This document shows positions 63,467-64,000 of a DNA stretch of 64,000 nucleotides, piece after piece (positions within the stretch are counted from its first letter, which is position 1; each line of letters starts with the position of its first letter). The notes under the pieces are model-generated. The model saw only the letters and a program-made list of their open reading frames with translations, was not told the origin of the DNA and made no database searches. Made by a program: the position numbers and the translations under genes. Source of the stretch: Phycisphaerales bacterium (lineage in GTDB: Bacteria > Planctomycetota > Phycisphaerae > Phycisphaerales > SM1A02); assembly GCA_029268515.1 (NCBI GenBank), contig JAQWNP010000010.1, forward strand, positions 344,330-408,329. Direction: 5' to 3'.

Positions 63467-64000
63467 ATGTACGGTCTTATTAATAAAGCAGTACGAGGTT
63501 TGGTGCTCGATCAGTTTGGAGCGGATGCTTGGCAGCGGATTCGCCAGGCCGCTGGCGTTGATGATGAAGACTTCATTGCAATGGATAATTATGGCGACGA
63601 GGTGACATATAAGCTTGTTGAGGCGGCTGCAGTCGAGCTAGAGCTGGAGCCGGAGCAGGTTCTGCAGGCCTTCGGGGAGTATTGGGTCGACTATGTCGCA
63701 GATGAAAATTATGGCCACTTAATGCAAACGGCCGGCCAGTCTTTTCCAGAGTTCCTGGCCAATCTCGATCAGATGCATGCTCGCGTCAAGCTGACTTTCC
63801 CAAATCTAGAGCCTCCATCTTTCTCAGTTACTGATCAGACAGAGAACTCCTTGCGACTGCACTACTATTCAAGTCGCCAAGGATTAGGCCCATTGGTAGT
63901 TGGATTGCTCCATGGATTGGGACGGCGATTTGATACCAGTGTCAAGGTGGAATCAGGTCGAGATGGTGAGGGCTCAGAGGCCCATGACGTTTTTGATGTG
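63467..64000 (+). CDS. H-NOX (heme NO-binding) domain protein, 5' part
   Basis: 178 codons to the window edge, in frame throughout. Nearly a whole H-NOX domain: MYGLINKAVRGLV start, AFGEYWVDYV, proximal heme ligand H104 (LDQMHARVKL), PPSF, and the porphyrin-propionate motif YxSxR as Y133-S135-R137. The position matching the distal Tyr of O2-binding Thermoanaerobacter H-NOX is P142, so an NO-selective sensor is likely. Bacterial H-NOX proteins are stand-alone or fused to signalling domains; the rest of this gene lies outside the window. Cytosolic. Confidence 0.92.
   Translation, partial: MYGLINKAVRGLVLDQFGADAWQRIRQAAGVDDEDFIAMDNYGDEVTYKLVEAAAVELELEPEQVLQAFGEYWVDYVADENYGHLMQTAGQSFPEFLANLDQMHARVKLTFPNLEPPSFSVTDQTENSLRLHYYSSRQGLGPLVVGLLHGLGRRFDTSVKVESGRDGEGSEAHDVFDV

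Overview
The window looks like a chromosomal segment of a Phycisphaerae-type planctomycete, probably marine. Eight secreted proteins end in a double EF-hand, dockerin-like tail of the form C-x-GD-x-N-GD...VDL-x-DF...YG-x-x-C. Two of these also carry DCNxNGIPD calcium repeats and one carries CC...C...GG cysteine repeats. There is also a membrane protein with a CxxC-YDLR...CxxCG zinc ribbon. I assign these habits to Phycisphaerae from memory; no search was run. Base composition is near 45-48% G+C except for one GC-rich gene body. I see no rRNA, tRNA, insertion sequence, integrase or CRISPR array, and no recognisable DNA-binding transcription factor.

Layout. 1-3261: end of an unknown gene, a SYLF lipoprotein, a HAD phosphatase and two tandem overlapping sulfotransferases. 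3608-14282: a block of secreted dockerin-tailed proteins, namely an M64-type peptidase, two tandem 1065/1066-aa metzincin-like proteases and a GC-rich lipoprotein whose tail and terminator are a near copy of those of its upstream neighbour. 14532-17327: zinc-ribbon membrane protein and a Bcr/CflA-type MFS exporter. 17481-25492: reductive pyrimidine catabolism (semialdehyde dehydrogenase, beta-ureidopropionase, NCS1 permease, class III aminotransferase and dihydropyrimidinase on +; dihydropyrimidine dehydrogenase PreA converging on -). 25883-32139: a secreted protein with a PEP-CTERM-like tail, a second Bcr/CflA MFS, an aldolase/SDR fusion, and the two halves of a Tm-1-like protein as separate genes.

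32187-38101 (minus): HEAT-repeat protein and two VCBS/FG-GAP surface proteins with dockerin tails; a truncated dockerin remnant lies between them. 38304-45849: GreA, PEP carboxylase, a thioredoxin-fold protein lacking its second cysteine, a small conserved protein and an oligopeptidase B-like S9 peptidase. 45989-52200: a four-part efflux set (FUSC inner-membrane protein, TolC-like outer-membrane lipoprotein, YtcA-like lipoprotein, HlyD-type adaptor) followed by a SASA-type esterase. 52220-55149 (minus): alpha/beta hydrolase, MarC-family protein, and an MFS transporter with a Fur-box-like site upstream. 55813-61828: a GH81 beta-1,3-glucanase with a CBM6-like domain inside its catalytic module and a di-heme oxidoreductase, both dockerin-tailed. 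The window ends with an unknown exported protein (minus) and the 5' part of an H-NOX gene.

Taken together: a marine heterotroph with exported enzymes and adhesins sharing one C-terminal calcium-binding tail, plus cytoplasmic salvage of pyrimidines for carbon and nitrogen. The most unusual points are the exchanged dockerin-plus-terminator module at 12124-14354, the orphan dockerin remnant at 36367-36507, the metzincin pair with Arg at the third zinc-ligand position, the CBM6-like insertion in GH81, and PreA without iron-sulfur motifs or PreT.
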